In this document: positions 63,713-64,000 of the stretch, piece by piece
How positions within the stretch are numbered: the stretch's first letter is position 1
Layout: each line of letters begins with the position of its first letter
Program-made: the position numbers and the translations under genes
The notes under the pieces: generated by a model
What the model was told of the DNA's origin: nothing
The model's input: only the letters and a program-made list of their open reading frames with translations
The model's database searches: none
Assembly (NCBI RefSeq): GCF_000001735.4
Contig: NC_003070.9
Coordinates: 29,435,971 to 29,499,970 of the forward strand
Reading direction: 5' to 3'
Origin: Arabidopsis thaliana
Taxonomy: Eukaryota > Streptophyta > Magnoliopsida > Brassicales > Brassicaceae
DNA length: 64,000 bases

Positions 63713-64000
63713 TTCTTTGTTTTTGATAATTGACAATGTACAAAAAAAAAGTAGTTATGATTGAGAGAATGATAGTATCGTATTGTGTTCCATCGTATTA
63801 TATACCAGTGCGATCTCTAGACACTTCTATAAGAAACCTACATCAGTGGCTGAAATTTTGGGTTGAAATTTAATGGTTTCGTCAATCATACAGATTGATT
63901 TATTTCTGAATTAATGTGTTTCTATAAGAGTACCAATTGATTTGTTTCTGACTGCTGATATGATTCTAAATTATAACGGTATATTTTAAAAATTCCTTAA
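63713..64000 (-). promoter_or_regulatory. Polygalacturonase promoter
   Basis: Minus-strand TATATAAT at about 63797-63804 gives an expected leader of about 60 nt. Upstream there is AT-rich sequence with a repeated TTGATTTRTTTCTGA motif (63895-63909 and 63938-63952). The window ends here. Confidence 0.55.

Overview
This is a stretch of plant nuclear DNA that I recognise as Arabidopsis thaliana, the lower part of chromosome 1, from gene content and order: UGT85A4, JMJ21, SNRK2.8, GRF2, VQ9, a run of tau-class glutathione S-transferases, then NCED9. The sequence supports a plant: GT-AG introns of about 70-500 bp, AT-rich intergenic DNA, an intron-containing elongator tRNA-Met and plant-specific families. 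The species name is recognition, not a database match. Exon boundaries were read by eye from reading frame and splice signals; every intact model closes in frame.

Layout. 1-11.3 kb: the probable promoter/5' leader of a leftward gene off the edge, then gene-poor AT-rich DNA holding one tRNA-Met(CAT) gene and a foldback. 11.3-16.3 kb: an RRM protein gene (+) convergent with UGT85A4 (-). 16.3-21.1 kb: JMJ21 (+), divergent from UGT85A4 across a 599-bp shared promoter. 21.5-27.1 kb: SNRK2.8 (-) and the 14-3-3 gene GRF2 (+), divergent across 3 kb. 28.0-29.0 kb: VQ9 (-), intronless.

31.6-51.9 kb: a same-strand tandem cluster of five tau GSTs (GSTU23, 22, 21, 20, 19, all -), each with two exons split after the conserved Asp-x-Lys of the N-terminal half. 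Foreign material interrupts the cluster. Between GSTU23 and GSTU22 lies a mosaic of a six-unit tandem array, a broken serine acetyltransferase fragment, a lone exon-like fragment and more repeats, bounded by two direct copies of about 110 bp. Between GSTU22 and GSTU21 lies a 4.9-kb Mutator-like element with inverted repeats of about 220 bp. It carries a decayed transposase gene and, convergent to it, an intact small GRF-zinc-finger/membrane-anchor gene. A second tandem array follows it and looks like a diverged, inverted relative of the first.

52-64 kb: intergenic DNA, NCED9 (-, intronless, ABA synthesis), 5.4 kb without genes, then a polygalacturonase gene (-).

These genes do not form an operon-like unit. 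Functional themes are stress and hormone biology (NCED9, SNRK2.8, VQ9), detoxification (GSTs, UGT) and cell wall (polygalacturonase). The best leads are the two-gene convergent MULE, the paired inverted arrays, the gene-fragment mosaic, the NCED9 start-codon problem, a coding-capable 78-nt intron and a GC-AG intron in JMJ21, and a matched TGACG element at the same distance upstream of GSTU19 and GSTU20.
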